Source: Pseudomonadota bacterium (GTDB lineage Bacteria > Pseudomonadota > Gammaproteobacteria > Halothiobacillales > Halothiobacillaceae). Taken from it: a stretch of DNA of 61,274 bases. A program made the translations under genes and the position numbers. The notes beneath the pieces were generated by a model. It searched no databases. It saw nothing but the letters and a program-made list of their open reading frames with translations, and had not been told where the DNA came from. The DNA lies in NCBI GenBank assembly GCA_021801265.1, contig JAJYYE010000009.1, positions 1 to 61,274 on the forward strand, written 5' to 3'. The number at the start of each line of letters is the position of its first letter. Within the stretch, counting starts at the first letter, position 1. This document shows, piece after piece, positions 1 to 8,401 of the stretch.

Positions 1-7
1 ATTAGAC

Positions 8-979
8 ATGCCCATCCACCATGCGACCCTGCACCAACTCAAGATCTTCGATGCCGTGGCCCGGCACATGAGCTTCGCCCGTGCCGCTGAGGAGCTGCAT
101 CTGACGCCGCCAGCCCTGTCCATCCAGGTCAGGCAGCTGGCCGAGGCCATCGGCCAGCCCCTCTTCGAGCAGATCGGCAAGAAAATATCTCTTACCGCCG
201 TCGGCCATGCCTCGTGGGCGGCCTGCCGGGACGTGCGCAACCGGCTGGAGCAGCTCACCCAGGAACTGGCCGCGCTCCAGGGGCTGGAGAAGGGCAGTCT
301 GAAGCTCGCCACCCTCGCTACGGCTAAATACTTTATCCCCCGCCTGTTGGGGGACTTCTGCACGAAACATCCCGGTATCGACACTACCCTGTTCATGGGC
401 AACCGGGAGGCCCTGCTGGAACGACTCGCCCGGAATCAGGACGACCTCTACATCCTGGGCCAACCGCCAGAACACATGAATGTCGTTACGGAACCTTTCG
501 CCGACAACCTCCTGGTGGTAGTGGCCAGCCCGAATCACCCGCTAGTGCCGGAAAAGAACATCGCCCCATCGCGCCTGCAGGACATTCCATTCATCCTGCG
601 CGAGCCGGGTTCGGGAACGCGCCTGGCCGCCGAGAAGTTCTTCGAGCGGCACGGTGTTGTTCTCAAGGCGCGCATGGAGTTGGGCAGCAACGAGGCCGTC
701 AAGCAGGTAGTGGCCGGTGGTTTGGGTGTGGCTGTTTTGTCCGCCAGTACGCTGCGCGCGGAACTCGCCAGTGGGGAACTGGCGGTACTCGACGTGCGTG
801 GTTTTCCGCTGGAGCGCAAGTGGTATGTGGTCTACCCGGCGGGAAAGCAGCTTACCCCGGCCACCAGGGCATTCATGGAATACCTGTTCGCCGCCGCGCC
901 CGCGCACTGGCTCGATCGGCCCCAGTCTCACGCCGTTGCGGCCCCTGCCGGGCGCAAGAGGCGGCCATCGCCAGGGTGA
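8..979 (+). CDS. cbbR: LysR-family transcriptional regulator, CbbR/RbcR-like
   Basis: Predicted activator of Calvin-cycle (RuBisCO) genes. The 323-residue protein has the usual LysR plan: an N-terminal winged helix-turn-helix (about residues 1-65, with the phrase PLFEQIGKKI that is typical of CbbR proteins) and a two-lobed effector domain (about 90-295, with REPGSGTR and GGLGVAVLS, the usual ligand-pocket segments). No cbb genes lie in this window. They may lie to the left, since CbbR is usually next to and divergent from them. The gene is visibly richer in G and C at third codon positions than the genes that follow. The family is secure; the CbbR identity is inferred from motif likeness. Confidence 0.8.
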   Translation: MPIHHATLHQLKIFDAVARHMSFARAAEELHLTPPALSIQVRQLAEAIGQPLFEQIGKKISLTAVGHASWAACRDVRNRLEQLTQELAALQGLEKGSLKLATLATAKYFIPRLLGDFCTKHPGIDTTLFMGNREALLERLARNQDDLYILGQPPEHMNVVTEPFADNLLVVVASPNHPLVPEKNIAPSRLQDIPFILREPGSGTRLAAEKFFERHGVVLKARMELGSNEAVKQVVAGGLGVAVLSASTLRAELASGELAVLDVRGFPLERKWYVVYPAGKQLTPATRAFMEYLFAAAPAHWLDRPQSHAVAAPAGRKRRPSPG

Positions 980-1073
980 GGGGGGGCTGGATCGATAAGT
1001 TCATGCAGCATCATGAGCTCAGACCCCATGACCCCGATCGCAATGATCCAAACTCGACTTTATTTTATTGCTT

Positions 1074-1628
1074 TTATTGCCCAGCGCGCGCATCACGCCA
1101 CGCCCCCGGTGCCAATTCGCCCAGCCGATAATCCCCAATTGCCACCCGAATCAGCCGCAGAGTGGGCAAGCCGACGGCGGCGGTCATGCGGCGTACTTGG
1201 CGATTTTTCCCTTCGGTAATCGTGAGTTCAAGCCAGCGTGTCGGGATATTTTGGCGAACCCGAATCGGCGGATTGCGCGGCCAGAGCCAGTCGGGCTCGG
1301 CGATTTCACGGCCAAGCGCAGGGCGGGTTTTACCGTCTTTAAGCGCTACCCCTGTCTGCAGGCAATTGAGCGCCATTGCAGTAATTTCACCCTCAACTTG
1401 AACAAGGTAGGTTTTCGGCTGTTTGGAATCCGGCTGGGTCAGACGCGCCTGAAGACGGCCATCGTCGGTCAAGAGCAGCAAGCCTTCGCTGTCGCGATCA
1501 AGTCTGCCTGCCGCGTACACATTCGGAATGGAAATATAGTCAGCCAGTGTTTTCGCGGCGCAGCCCGGCTCCACGGTAAACTGCGAGAGCACATTGTAAG
1601 GTTTGTTGAAGGCGATGAGTTGGCTCAT
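1074..1628 (-). CDS. rluE: RluE-type rRNA pseudouridine synthase
   Basis: Predicted large-subunit rRNA pseudouridine synthase of the RsuA/RluB/E/F family. In E. coli RluE modifies U2457 of 23S rRNA. The catalytic motif [16 protein letters not shown] carries the active-site Asp (GRLD), and the C-terminal motif [10 protein letters not shown] is typical of the family. The chosen start, [10 protein letters not shown], gives 184 residues and has a purine-rich ribosome site (AGGGCGGA) upstream. It begins 10 bases after the stop of the exonuclease gene. The short N-terminus, without an S4 domain, fits RluE better than RsuA. It is probably the last gene of a leftward malic enzyme-exonuclease-rluE unit. 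Confidence 0.85.
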   Translation of the reverse strand: MSQLIAFNKPYNVLSQFTVEPGCAAKTLADYISIPNVYAAGRLDRDSEGLLLLTDDGRLQARLTQPDSKQPKTYLVQVEGEITAMALNCLQTGVALKDGKTRPALGREIAEPDWLWPRNPPIRVRQNIPTRWLELTITEGKNRQVRRMTAAVGLPTLRLIRVAIGDYRLGELAPGAWRDARAGQ

Positions 1629-1638
1629 TCCGCCCTGT

Positions 1639-2649
1639 TCACGCGGCGTTGATTTGGCTGTGCGCCACACGCGGCAGCCGTTGCCAGCGGGCGATGCGGT
1701 ATTCATCCACACCGGCTGCGCGCAGTAATTCGGGCAGATGCGCACCGATGCCCAGCCAGGGTTCGGGGTTGGTTGGGATGGGCAAATCGCAGACGATACC
1801 GGTGAGTTGACGGGATAAGCGCACCAGCGGTTCGTGCTCAACCAGCAATTTTTGCACGCGGGGCGCGCCACGAAATTTCATGCCGTACACGGCGGCGAGG
1901 TTGGCGTAGATGCCGTCGATGGTGCTGTGTTTTTTCAGCAAATTACCCGCAATGCGCGGACCGATGCCGGGCACGCCGGGAATGTTGTCGGCCGTATCGC
2001 CCGTCAAGGCAAGCCAGTCGGCAATTTGTTGGGGTTTCACGCCGAAATGTCGCTCAACATCACCGTAGGCCAACACCATTTGCCGCATGGGGTTGAACCA
2101 GCGATCATCGGGGCCGAGGAGTTGCGCCAGATCTTTATCGCCGGTGATGATGGTGATGGCGCGGGTCCGTCCACGCAATCGCTGCACCAACGTGCCGATG
2201 ACATCGTCAGCCTCATAACCCGGATAGTCGATGGCGGATAAACCCGCAGCTTCGGCCAGCGCGCGGCAACGGGGCAACTGCGCGGTGAGTTCCGCAGGTG
2301 CAGGCGGACGATGGCCTTTGTAATCGGGGTAAATTCGCTGGCGAAATTGGCGACTGCAGGGCGCATCAAACGTGCACACAATCAGCGGCCCATGTCCGGA
2401 ATGCGGCACCACGGCAGGGCTAATGTTTGGGCTGAACACAGATTCGAGCAGGGTAAGCAGTGCATCGGCGAAGCCTTGCAGCGCGCCCACCGGCTGGCCG
2501 CTGGCATCGCACAGCGTTTTATCCGCACCATGCCAGGCACGCCAAATCTGGGCATGCGAGTCGATCAGCCAAGCCCGGCTCATGGCACCACCCACCGCCA
2601 CCGAAGTATTCTTGGCGGCTTCCCTATCGACTACAACTGCTTCGCTCAT
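1639..2649 (-). CDS. 5'-3' exonuclease, PolI N-terminal domain family
   Basis: A free-standing flap-endonuclease-like 5' nuclease resembling the N-terminal domain of DNA polymerase I (Xni/ExoIX/YpcP type). Visible metal-site and helix-hairpin-helix motifs are [14 protein letters not shown] near the N-terminus, [21 protein letters not shown], and [16 protein letters not shown] (the HhH region). At 336 residues it is longer than E. coli Xni (about 250). The first ATG forms an ATGA overlap with the malic enzyme stop. Met23 ([10 protein letters not shown]) is also possible and would match the family's normal N-terminus. The likely role is removal of RNA primers or 5' flaps. Confidence 0.85.
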   Translation of the reverse strand: MSEAVVVDREAAKNTSVAVGGAMSRAWLIDSHAQIWRAWHGADKTLCDASGQPVGALQGFADALLTLLESVFSPNISPAVVPHSGHGPLIVCTFDAPCSRQFRQRIYPDYKGHRPPAPAELTAQLPRCRALAEAAGLSAIDYPGYEADDVIGTLVQRLRGRTRAITIITGDKDLAQLLGPDDRWFNPMRQMVLAYGDVERHFGVKPQQIADWLALTGDTADNIPGVPGIGPRIAGNLLKKHSTIDGIYANLAAVYGMKFRGAPRVQKLLVEHEPLVRLSRQLTGIVCDLPIPTNPEPWLGIGAHLPELLRAAGVDEYRIARWQRLPRVAHSQINAA

Positions 2650-3911
2650 TGCGTGACCGGTTGTAGATAAGGGCGGTATGCGATGCGCGCCACGCCATCT
2701 TTCTCGGCAGCGGCGGCCACGGCGGCGGGCAGGCGTTCGATCAGACGCGGGTCGAAGGGTTTGGGCAGAATGTACTGATGGCCGAATTCCAGCCGATCCA
2801 GCCCATATACCGCCAGCACGGATGCGGGTACCGGCTCGCGCGCCAAGGCCGCCAGCGCGTCAACACAGGCGATTTTCATGTTCGGCGTGATGCGTGATGC
2901 GCGGCAATCGAGCGTGCCACGAAAAATAAACGGGAACGCCAATACATTGTTGACCTGATTGGGGTAATCGCTGCGGCCCGTCGCCATAATCAGATCATCG
3001 CGCACGGTATGCGCCAGTTCCGGGCGAATTTCCGGGTCTGGATTCGCCAGCGCGAATACCACGGGGCGCGCGGCCATGCTCGCCAACATCTCGGCGCTGA
3101 GCAGGTTCGGCGCAGACAGGCCGATAAACGCATCGGCACCGCACAACGCATCGTCGAGCGTGCGATCCGTCGTATCGGCAGCGACGGCCGCATGGTGCGG
3201 CGGCAAACCGACCAAATCCGTATGCAGCACACCGACTTTATCGACCACGCGCAGCTGGTCGCGGTTAAGCCCCATCTCCAACAGCAGATTCAGGGTCGCG
3301 GTACCGGCCGCGCCTGCGCCAACCAACACCAGGCGAATCTTGCTTAATTCTTTTTCTTGGATTTTCAGCGCGTTAACCAAACCCGCCGCAATAATAATCG
3401 CGGTGCCGTGCTGGTCATCGTGGAATACCGGGATATCCATCGCTTCAATCAGCGCTTGCTCGATTTCAAAGCAACGTGGCGCCGAAATGTCTTCTAAATT
3501 AATGCCACCAAAACTTGCGCCCAAGCGGCGCACCGTGTCGATAAACTCACTCGGCACCTGCGTTTCGACTTCTAAATCCACCGCATCAATGTTGGCAAAT
3601 TTCTTGAACAACAAGACCTTGCCTTCCATCACCGGCTTACTGGCCAGCGCGCCTAAATTCCCCAGCCCCAGAATGGCCGAGCCATCGGAAATCACGGCCA
3701 CCAAATTACCCTTGTTGGTGTAGCGATAGGCATCATCGGGGTTGGCCGCAATAGCGCGCACGGGTTCGGCCACACCGGGTGAATAGGCCAGCGCTAAATC
3801 GTACGCGGTGGCGGTGGGCTTGCTGATGGCGGTCGCGGTTTTACCGGGGATGGGCTGTTCGTGATAATCGAGTGCGGCTTGGCGCGGGTCGAGAAGGGGT
3901 GCGGGTATCAT
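2646..3911 (-). CDS. NADP-type malic enzyme, short form without PTA domain
   Basis: Oxidatively decarboxylates malate to pyruvate, giving NAD(P)H and CO2. The 421 residues cover the malic N domain (AYSPGVAEPV, YTNKGNLVAVISDGSAILGLGN, with substrate Tyr and Lys) and the NAD(P)-binding domain (FHDDQHGTA, LVGAGAAGTA, FALANPDPEI). The C-terminal phosphotransacetylase domain of E. coli MaeB is absent, so this is the short bacterial form. It is first in a leftward set and overlaps the exonuclease start by 4 bases. In an autotroph it may act as an anaplerotic or NADPH-producing step; that role is inferred. Confidence 0.93.
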   Translation of the reverse strand: MIPAPLLDPRQAALDYHEQPIPGKTATAISKPTATAYDLALAYSPGVAEPVRAIAANPDDAYRYTNKGNLVAVISDGSAILGLGNLGALASKPVMEGKVLLFKKFANIDAVDLEVETQVPSEFIDTVRRLGASFGGINLEDISAPRCFEIEQALIEAMDIPVFHDDQHGTAIIIAAGLVNALKIQEKELSKIRLVLVGAGAAGTATLNLLLEMGLNRDQLRVVDKVGVLHTDLVGLPPHHAAVAADTTDRTLDDALCGADAFIGLSAPNLLSAEMLASMAARPVVFALANPDPEIRPELAHTVRDDLIMATGRSDYPNQVNNVLAFPFIFRGTLDCRASRITPNMKIACVDALAALAREPVPASVLAVYGLDRLEFGHQYILPKPFDPRLIERLPAAVAAAAEKDGVARIAYRPYLQPVTQ

Positions 3912-3930
3912 GTCGGCTCTACAAAATTGA

Positions 3931-4095
3931 TCAATAAATGGTTGGGATTGAAATTATTTCGCCAGCGGGATTTGCCTCGGCGGGTTCATCAGCCTTGGGC
4001 TGGTACAGGTGGCAGTCATAATACTCTTGCGCGACCAGACAATTCAGACTTTTGAGCAATTCAATATCTGCAACCGTTTTCCTGCCTTCGGCCAT
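3931..4095 (-). CDS. Possible small or truncated protein, unrecognised
   Basis: A 54-codon frame beginning at an ATG in the flank of the IS3 remnant and ending in front of the malic enzyme gene. It contains KSLNCLVAQEYYDCHLYQP and an acidic Pro/Ala stretch. Its composition looks protein-like, but there is no convincing ribosome site. The start lies just outside the apparent insertion-sequence end, so this may be the 3' remnant of a gene cut by that element. No family recognised. Confidence 0.2.
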   Translation of the reverse strand: MAEGRKTVADIELLKSLNCLVAQEYYDCHLYQPKADEPAEANPAGEIISIPTIY

Positions 4096-4111
4096 TGCGG
4101 TTTGTCGTGGT

Positions 4112-4340
4112 CAAGTTTTTCGGACACCTTAGTTTGAGTACCCAAGGGTGTTTGCTGCGCTGAGTTTTTCGAAGGCATTGGGCAAGTCGAGTGGATTCGC
4201 CGGACGTTGTACAACCCGACGATCTCATCGGTGATATCCGTGCGGGCCTCTGCAGGGTTGACGTAATCTCGTTGCCAGACACGTTTCAGGTTCAGAAAGA
4301 AGCGTTCCATGACGGCGTTGTCCCAGCAAAGGTATCCACT
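4112..4340 (-). pseudogene. IS3-family transposase (OrfB) C-terminal remnant
   Basis: The leftward translation shows the end of an IS3-family DDE integrase: CWDNAVMERFFLNLK (with the catalytic Glu), RVWQRDY, then IVGLYNVRRIHST. After HST the match jumps frame to LPNAFEKLSAANTLG and then meets a stop, so there is a small deletion with frameshift. Two residues expected after LNLK (usually ME) are also missing. The upstream half of the transposase and OrfA are absent. A sequence like the IS terminal repeat (TGTCCGAAAAACTTGACC on the minus strand, about 4107-4125) follows. It is a dead fragment. Confidence 0.8.
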
Positions 4341-4372
4341 GGAATTAAACCACAACTTCTCCGCCTGTAGCA

Positions 4373-4404
4373 GGTAGCCCGGATGGCACGCCATCCGGGC
4401 TACC
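4373..4404. repeat. REP-like palindrome
   Basis: A perfect inverted repeat with two 15-base arms (GGTAGCCCGGATGGC and its complement) around an AC dinucleotide. It lies directly beside the IS3 remnant in intergenic DNA. Length and GC-rich character resemble repetitive extragenic palindromes. No second copy was noticed in this window. Confidence 0.65.
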
Positions 4405-4493
4405 GATACTTTTTCAGGATGGGCTCGCCTCCGACTCGCGCGATTAAATCCTGCGATGCGGCCTTCGTTGGGCAGCCAGCCAATTACGTCGGC

Positions 4494-5147
4494 TTATTGT
4501 GCAGGCACAATCAAAATATCGACGCGTCGATTCTGTGCCCGACCGGCAGCGGTAGCGTTGCTGGCAATGGGTTTGGTCATACCATAACCCATTGCTTGAA
4601 TACGATTGTAGGGCACACCATATTGCGCCAAGGCACTCGCCACGCTTTGCGCGCGGTTCTCGGAAAGCTGCTGGTTGTATACGGCTGAACCCGTTGAATC
4701 AGTGTTGCCTTCCACCCGCACGATTGTTCCGGGGTATTGATTAATGCTTTGCGCCAAATTTTGCAACACGGGCATAAACTGCGGGTTGAGTGACGCGCTG
4801 TTCGTGTTGAAGGTAATCGCTTCGGGCGCTTGCAAATGAATCCCATCGCCTTGGCGTTGAACTTGCACACCCGTATTGGCCATTTGTTGTTGCAATTGCG
4901 CGGCTTGTTTATCCATCTGGTTACCCAGCAAGCCGCCAATGCCCGCGCCCACCGCTGCGCCAATCAAGGTGCCGCCGGTTTTATTGCCTCTGCCGGCAAT
5001 TAAATTACCCGCCAAAGCACCCACGCCCGCACCCACCGTGGCGCCCGTCGCCGTTTTACCGTATTCGCCTTGGTAGGGATTTTGCGCACAGCCCGCTAAT
5101 ACGACGATTGATACCACCACACCCAACATCATCAGTTTCTTCATCAT
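4494..5147 (-). CDS. OmpA-family outer-membrane lipoprotein (YiaD-like)
   Basis: A 217-residue predicted lipoprotein. It has a signal peptide with lipobox VLAGC (Cys at about residue 19), then a glycine-zipper segment of small residues (about 33-75, GATVGAGVGALAG and GTLIGAAVGAGIGG), then a C-terminal OmpA/Pal peptidoglycan-binding domain (about 108-217) with VEGNTDSTGS and LSENRAQSVASAL. It probably ties the outer membrane to peptidoglycan. The start codon overlaps the bioF stop as ATGA, so it is co-translated with bioF. The second Met is an equally good start. Confidence 0.88.
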   Translation of the reverse strand: MMKKLMMLGVVVSIVVLAGCAQNPYQGEYGKTATGATVGAGVGALAGNLIAGRGNKTGGTLIGAAVGAGIGGLLGNQMDKQAAQLQQQMANTGVQVQRQGDGIHLQAPEAITFNTNSASLNPQFMPVLQNLAQSINQYPGTIVRVEGNTDSTGSAVYNQQLSENRAQSVASALAQYGVPYNRIQAMGYGMTKPIASNATAAGRAQNRRVDILIVPAQ

Positions 5148-6349
5148 CCGATACTCCCCAATTGTTTATATCGCCCTTCACGCCCTACTGTCTGCAGGTT
5201 TTCCAGTTCTGTCAACAACTGCTCAACCTGCCCCTGCGTGTGCAACGCGCTGAATGTGACCCGCAGGCGCGCCGAACCCACCGGCACCGTTGGCGGACGA
5301 ATCGCGGGAACCCATAACCCCGCCCGCTCCAGGTGCTGCGCAGCGGCTAACGCATCCACACTCTCGCCGATCAGTAGCGGCTGAATGGGCGTGGGTGAGG
5401 GCATCAGTGTGAATGTATCGGGCAAGCTTTTTTGAAATTGAGCGACGCGCGCGCGCCACGCGGCGCGGCGCTCATCTGCGGCTCGCACCAAATTCAAACT
5501 CGCTAACGTCGCCACTGCCAAGGCGGGCGGTTGCGCCGTGGTAAACAAATAACTGCGCGCGCGCTGCAATAACACCTCGATCGGCTGCATGGCACCGGCA
5601 ATAAACGCACCGGCCGTGCCGAAGGCTTTACCGAGCGTGCCCACCTGCAACACATAGTCAGGGATACCGTTCACCATCAAACCCAGTTCGGCTAATGAGC
5701 CCCGTCCGGCCTCGCCCCACACGCCAAAACCATGGGCATCGTCGATCACCAGCCACGCATCGAATTCTTCTGCCAGCGCCATGAGTTGGCCGAGCGGCGC
5801 GACGTCCCCATCCATGCTGAACACACCATCCGTCAGAATCATTTTCGTGCCGGTCGCGCGCGCGAGCTGACGGCGGGCATCATCCACATCCACATGGCGA
5901 TACCGCAGCAATTTCGCGCCCGACAGTTGGGCGGCATCCACCAGTGACGCATGATTCAACTTATCGGCAATCACAGTATCGCCACGCCCGACCAAGCCCC
6001 CCACCGCCGCCAGATTCGCCATGTAGCCGGTGGAAAACAGCAAGGCGCGCTCGGCCTGCAACCACTCGGCCAGCGCTACTTCCAATTCGGCATGCGGCTC
6101 GAAATGGCCATTAACCAGATGTGCGGCGCCCGCACCCACACCCCAGCGCGCTACCCCCGCCTGCAGGGCGGCGGCAATATCGGGATGATTCGCCAGCCCA
6201 AGATAATCGTTGCTGCAAAACGTGAGTTGCGCGCGCCCATCCACACGCATGGCGACGCCTTGCGGACTTTGCCCTGTGCGAAGTTTGCGTTCAAGGCCAT
6301 CGGCGCGGCGCGCATTTAACCACTGTGTCCAGTCGCGGGTTGTGATAAT
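5144..6349 (-). CDS. bioF: 8-amino-7-oxononanoate synthase
   Basis: PLP enzyme of biotin synthesis that condenses pimeloyl-ACP with alanine. Family motifs are clear: FCSNDYLGLA, HFEPHAELE, DKLNHASLVD, DDAHGFGVWG (PLP Asp and His) and GTLGKAFGTAG (catalytic Lys). Homology to E. coli BioF begins near the Arg-Asp-Trp around 6337. No ATG, GTG or TTG exists there in frame: the nearest upstream ATG (6466) lies inside the divergent kinase gene. An ATT at 6349 sits 6 bases after AAGGGG and is my tentative start. The gene is divergent from the histidine kinase and coupled to the lipoprotein gene. The other biotin gene seen, bioB, is 30 kb away. Confidence 0.9.
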   Translation of the reverse strand: MITTRDWTQWLNARRADGLERKLRTGQSPQGVAMRVDGRAQLTFCSNDYLGLANHPDIAAALQAGVARWGVGAGAAHLVNGHFEPHAELEVALAEWLQAERALLFSTGYMANLAAVGGLVGRGDTVIADKLNHASLVDAAQLSGAKLLRYRHVDVDDARRQLARATGTKMILTDGVFSMDGDVAPLGQLMALAEEFDAWLVIDDAHGFGVWGEAGRGSLAELGLMVNGIPDYVLQVGTLGKAFGTAGAFIAGAMQPIEVLLQRARSYLFTTAQPPALAVATLASLNLVRAADERRAAWRARVAQFQKSLPDTFTLMPSPTPIQPLLIGESVDALAAAQHLERAGLWVPAIRPPTVPVGSARLRVTFSALHTQGQVEQLLTELENLQTVGREGRYKQLGSIG

Positions 6350-6386
6350 TTCAATCCCCTTAATAAATCCACGAATTTCTAAATCT

Positions 6387-8348
6387 ATGCGCTTGCCCGT
6401 TAATATTTTTCTCTGGACCTTCGGCGCAACGCTCTTGCCCGTGTTGGCCTTGGTATGGGGCGTCACGGCCTACAGCGAGCATCGATTTCAATCGGAAGTC
6501 AACCGGGAAGTCAGTGACAACATCCAGTCACTCACCGGCGAAATCAATAACCGCTTGCGGTATGAACGTGAGGTGCTGCGCGGCATAGCCCATTCCCAAC
6601 CCATTCAAACCATGCTCAATGTGCTGGTGGCCTCGGCCCAAGGCATTCGCCACCCCGATCTTACCTCCGATCGCATTCGGGCCAATTCGTTCCTCGCCGG
6701 TTTGCAGCGCACGGTGCCGGGATTGGGCAGTATTCGCATACTGGATGCCGCCGGCAACACCGTAGTAAAAACCACGCTGGGCCGCGCCGCGCCACCCATG
6801 TTTCAAAGCCTCAGCCAAGTCAATTATGTCGAGGAGGAGCTGGAAAATCCGGCGTTTCTGCAGCAACTCAAAAATCTGCCGCTGGATGAAGTGAGCTTTA
6901 TCATGCTGCCTTCATCCCTCTGGGATGCCGCACCCAATCAATATCCCAGTATGTTGTACGGTATTTACCCGCTGAGCGATTTCGGCAGCGATCGGGCGGG
7001 TTATGTTGTGCTCAATACGTATGGCGAGTACCTCGATCAGATTCTGACGCTCTCGCCCAAACCGCGGGGTAGCCATGTGATGGTGATTGAGCACGACCCT
7101 GGCAACGCGCAACGCGATGGGCTGATTTTATATAACGATCAAACCGGCCGCGCGTTCACGACCCCGATGGAAGCACATCCCGGCAGTGCGCCCACCTATG
7201 CTCAAGCCTTGGATGAGGGCGCATTTTGGCAGTCTGCAGTCGCCCAATCCGATGGGATGTATCTGTCGCGCAGCGGCAAAACCCGGATTTATTTTCAAGA
7301 GTATCACCCCTACCCCAATAGCTTGGTTTCATGGTTTATTACCTTAAGGCTGCCCGCCACCGTGACTTCCGCTCCGTTTGAAGATATTCATCGCAGTTTA
7401 TGGGGGTTCACGGTGCTGGCCTTGGGTATCAGCCTGTTGCTGGCGGGCTTGGGCGCGCGATTTTTTTCCCGCCCCATTGTTCGCCTTGGCCGCACACTCA
7501 AACAATTTGCCGATGGAAATCGCCAGCAAAGCATTCCTGTCGATTCACGCACCACCGAAGTTCGGCAATTGCAGCAATCATTTCGGTATCTCACCGAGCA
7601 TCTCACCGATGAGGCACAAAAGCGGGAAGCCGCCGAACGACAAATGCTGCAACAAGCCAAACTCGCCTCGATTGGTGAAATGGCCGCGGGCATCGGTCAT
7701 GAAATCAATAATCCGCTGAATAATATTCTCACGTTAACCCGGCTCATGGCGCGACAAACGCACCCGGACCAAGCCGAGTTACGTGCCGATATTGACGATT
7801 TGCGGACCGAGGCATTGCGCGTGGGGCATATCGTGCGGGGTGTGATGAATTTTGCCCGCCAACTCCCACCAGAACATCAACCCACCGAAATTGCCCCGTG
7901 GCTGACCGAACTGATCGATCGCCTGCACCCGGAAGCCATTGAAGCAGATGTCTTTCTGGCACTGAAACTCAGCGACGCGCCCTGCACCGCCAGCTTCGAC
8001 CCGAACCAAATCGGCCAAGTGGTGATTAATCTCGTCCGCAATGCCATCCACGCCTCACCACCCAATAGCACCATCACCATTGAAGCAACCTGCCAAGCCG
8101 GGCAGTTCAGCTTAAGCGTGCTGGATGAAGGGGCTGGAGTTGAAGCCACCGCACGGGATAAAATTTTCGATCCGTTTTTCACCACCAAACCCGTCGATAA
8201 AGGTACGGGGCTGGGGTTGTCGATCAGCCTTGGTATCGTGCAATATCACGGCGGAAAATTAAATGTTGATAACCGCACAGACCGCTCCGGCGTGTGCGCC
8301 ACCTTGCAGTTACCGCGTGAAAAATCTACCCCGCGCGTGGGTGATTAA
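6387..8348 (+). CDS. Membrane sensor histidine kinase (NtrB-like kinase core), probable partner of the adjacent sigma-54 activator
   Basis: A 653-residue sensor kinase. TM1 lies at about residues 5-28 (FGATLLPVLALVWGV), with a large periplasmic sensor domain of about 300 residues that I do not recognise. TM2 lies near 335-355 (LALGISLLLAGLGARFF), followed by HAMP (about 357-410), a dimerisation domain with phospho-acceptor His438 in GHEINNPL, and an ATPase domain with N box (VVINLVRNAIHAS) and G boxes (DEGAGV, GTGLGLSI). The start at MRLPVNIF is chosen because hydrophobicity begins there and because upstream codons overlap bioF. The response-regulator gene starts 53 bases downstream. Position before soxYZ suggests it senses a sulfur compound or the redox state; this resembles the TspS/TspR pair I recall from Acidithiobacillus caldus. 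Confidence 0.9.
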   Translation: MRLPVNIFLWTFGATLLPVLALVWGVTAYSEHRFQSEVNREVSDNIQSLTGEINNRLRYEREVLRGIAHSQPIQTMLNVLVASAQGIRHPDLTSDRIRANSFLAGLQRTVPGLGSIRILDAAGNTVVKTTLGRAAPPMFQSLSQVNYVEEELENPAFLQQLKNLPLDEVSFIMLPSSLWDAAPNQYPSMLYGIYPLSDFGSDRAGYVVLNTYGEYLDQILTLSPKPRGSHVMVIEHDPGNAQRDGLILYNDQTGRAFTTPMEAHPGSAPTYAQALDEGAFWQSAVAQSDGMYLSRSGKTRIYFQEYHPYPNSLVSWFITLRLPATVTSAPFEDIHRSLWGFTVLALGISLLLAGLGARFFSRPIVRLGRTLKQFADGNRQQSIPVDSRTTEVRQLQQSFRYLTEHLTDEAQKREAAERQMLQQAKLASIGEMAAGIGHEINNPLNNILTLTRLMARQTHPDQAELRADIDDLRTEALRVGHIVRGVMNFARQLPPEHQPTEIAPWLTELIDRLHPEAIEADVFLALKLSDAPCTASFDPNQIGQVVINLVRNAIHASPPNSTITIEATCQAGQFSLSVLDEGAGVEATARDKIFDPFFTTKPVDKGTGLGLSISLGIVQYHGGKLNVDNRTDRSGVCATLQLPREKSTPRVGD

Positions 8349-8401
8349 GGTAAAAGCACCCGTTCGCTTTAAAAAACCTGAGAAAATCAAGTGAAAAACC
8401 C

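Noticed and set aside
2-538. Long open frame on the minus strand across the LysR gene
   Set aside because: Shadow of a GC-rich gene: the plus-strand frame is a clear LysR protein and the minus frame has no family likeness.
1068-1652. 194-codon plus-strand frame over rluE
   Set aside because: The opposite strand encodes a full pseudouridine synthase with its catalytic Asp.
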